From positions 1 to 33,090 of the forward strand of contig JBPCJY010000249.1 of NCBI GenBank assembly GCA_051004815.1: a stretch of 33,090 nucleotides of DNA, in the 5' to 3' direction. Both the position numbers and the translations under genes were made by a program. Positions 32,738 to 33,090 of the stretch are shown piece by piece. Numbering within the stretch: position 1 is the first letter of the stretch; each line of letters begins with the position of its first letter. Below the pieces are notes generated by a model. That model had not been told where the DNA came from and did no database searches. It saw only the letters and a program-made list of their open reading frames with translations. This stretch comes from JBBQXY01 sp051004815. Lineage in GTDB: Bacteria > Chloroflexota > Ktedonobacteria > Ktedonobacterales > Ktedonobacteraceae.

Positions 32738-33090
32738 ATATTTACCTCACATAAACGTGTTATTTGCGCTCATTATCCATGCTTATTCACTATATCATAA
32801 TTGTCTTCGTATTGAAAGTAAACCCGCTTTATCGGCTTTACTGGCTAACTGAGATGATATTCATAATATATTATTGCGCAAGTTATTTCTCTATCATAGA
32901 CATGTACGTTAGAAATTCCAAAAAGTTAGACTGGCAGACAGAACAGGGCTTGTGAATGATTCCAGGGCGACCACAAGGGCTTACACAGGTAGGTTTTTCC
33001 ACCGCCCGTCGGCGCCCGTTCTGCTTAGCGCCGCGAAGCCTGGCAGGAGGGTTGGACCTTCTCTTGCCGTCTCGTTCTCTTTTTTTTTGA
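32738..33090. other. Intergenic region with a partial dispersed repeat
   Basis: No gene is seen. The first 200 bases are A+T-rich and must contain the promoter of the signalling block, though no clear -35/-10 pair stands out. From about 32981 GGTAGGTTTTT then CCACCGCCC, followed by TTCTG and GCGCCGCGAAG, resembles the outer and inner parts of the repeats at 21633-21749 and 17784-17940. The copy looks decayed or is cut by the window end. Confidence 0.5.

Overview
The window looks like bacterial chromosome from the Chloroflexota class Ktedonobacteria (inference from gene content; no 16S or dnaA is present). The clues are the ribosomal-protein/membrane-insertase cluster rpmH-rnpA-yidD-yidC-jag, large Ser/Thr kinases and PP2C phosphatases joined to zinc ribbons, FHA and TPR modules, sedolisin and Uma2 genes, roughly balanced base composition, and many short dispersed palindromic repeats between genes.

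Layout. 1-706: no supportable gene. 707-3799 (-): a one-polypeptide restriction-modification enzyme (PD-ExK-like N-terminus plus NPPY methylase). 4189-6780: an acyl-CoA dehydrogenase (-) divergent from an M16 peptidase homologue (+) whose zinc motif is broken. 6870-8678 (-): a type II restriction endonuclease followed by its probable N4/N6 DNA methyltransferase. 9049-16722: metabolic and accessory genes: DJ-1/PfpI protein, metallophosphoesterase, gcvT-gcvH, Uma2 nuclease, secreted sedolisin, DUF4383 membrane protein, Eis-like acetyltransferase. 16825-19766: a VOC protein, a relic of an IS630-type transposase, and a convergent pair made of a three-Cys-motif partner gene (tcmP) and a Gp37/Gp68 (DUF5131) gene. 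The tcmP gene has been split near its 5' end by a 157-bp non-coding element with 22-bp terminal inverted repeats and a 9-bp target duplication. 20034-21596 (+): a membrane-anchored Ser/Thr kinase. 21764-25704 (-): pfkB-type kinase, jag, yidC, yidD, rnpA, rpmH, with a strong consensus promoter before rpmH. 25799-32737 (-): five co-directional genes, FHA reader, VWA protein, PP2C with zinc ribbons, Ser/Thr kinase with zinc ribbon and TPRs, and a second PP2C. 32738-33090: no gene, partial repeat.

How the genes work together. The rpmH-to-jag block makes ribosomal protein L34, the RNase P protein and the membrane-insertion machinery; a repeat separates yidC from jag. The five-gene block next to it has a writer (kinase), two erasers (PP2C), a phospho-reader (FHA) and a VWA scaffold, so it is probably one phospho-signalling unit. 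The restriction genes at 707-8678 and the tcmP/DUF5131 pair look like accessory DNA. The most notable observations are the mobile-element disruption of tcmP, in which the element end and the duplicated target supply a new ribosome-binding site and start codon, and the M16 homologue with HLFEY in place of HxxEH.
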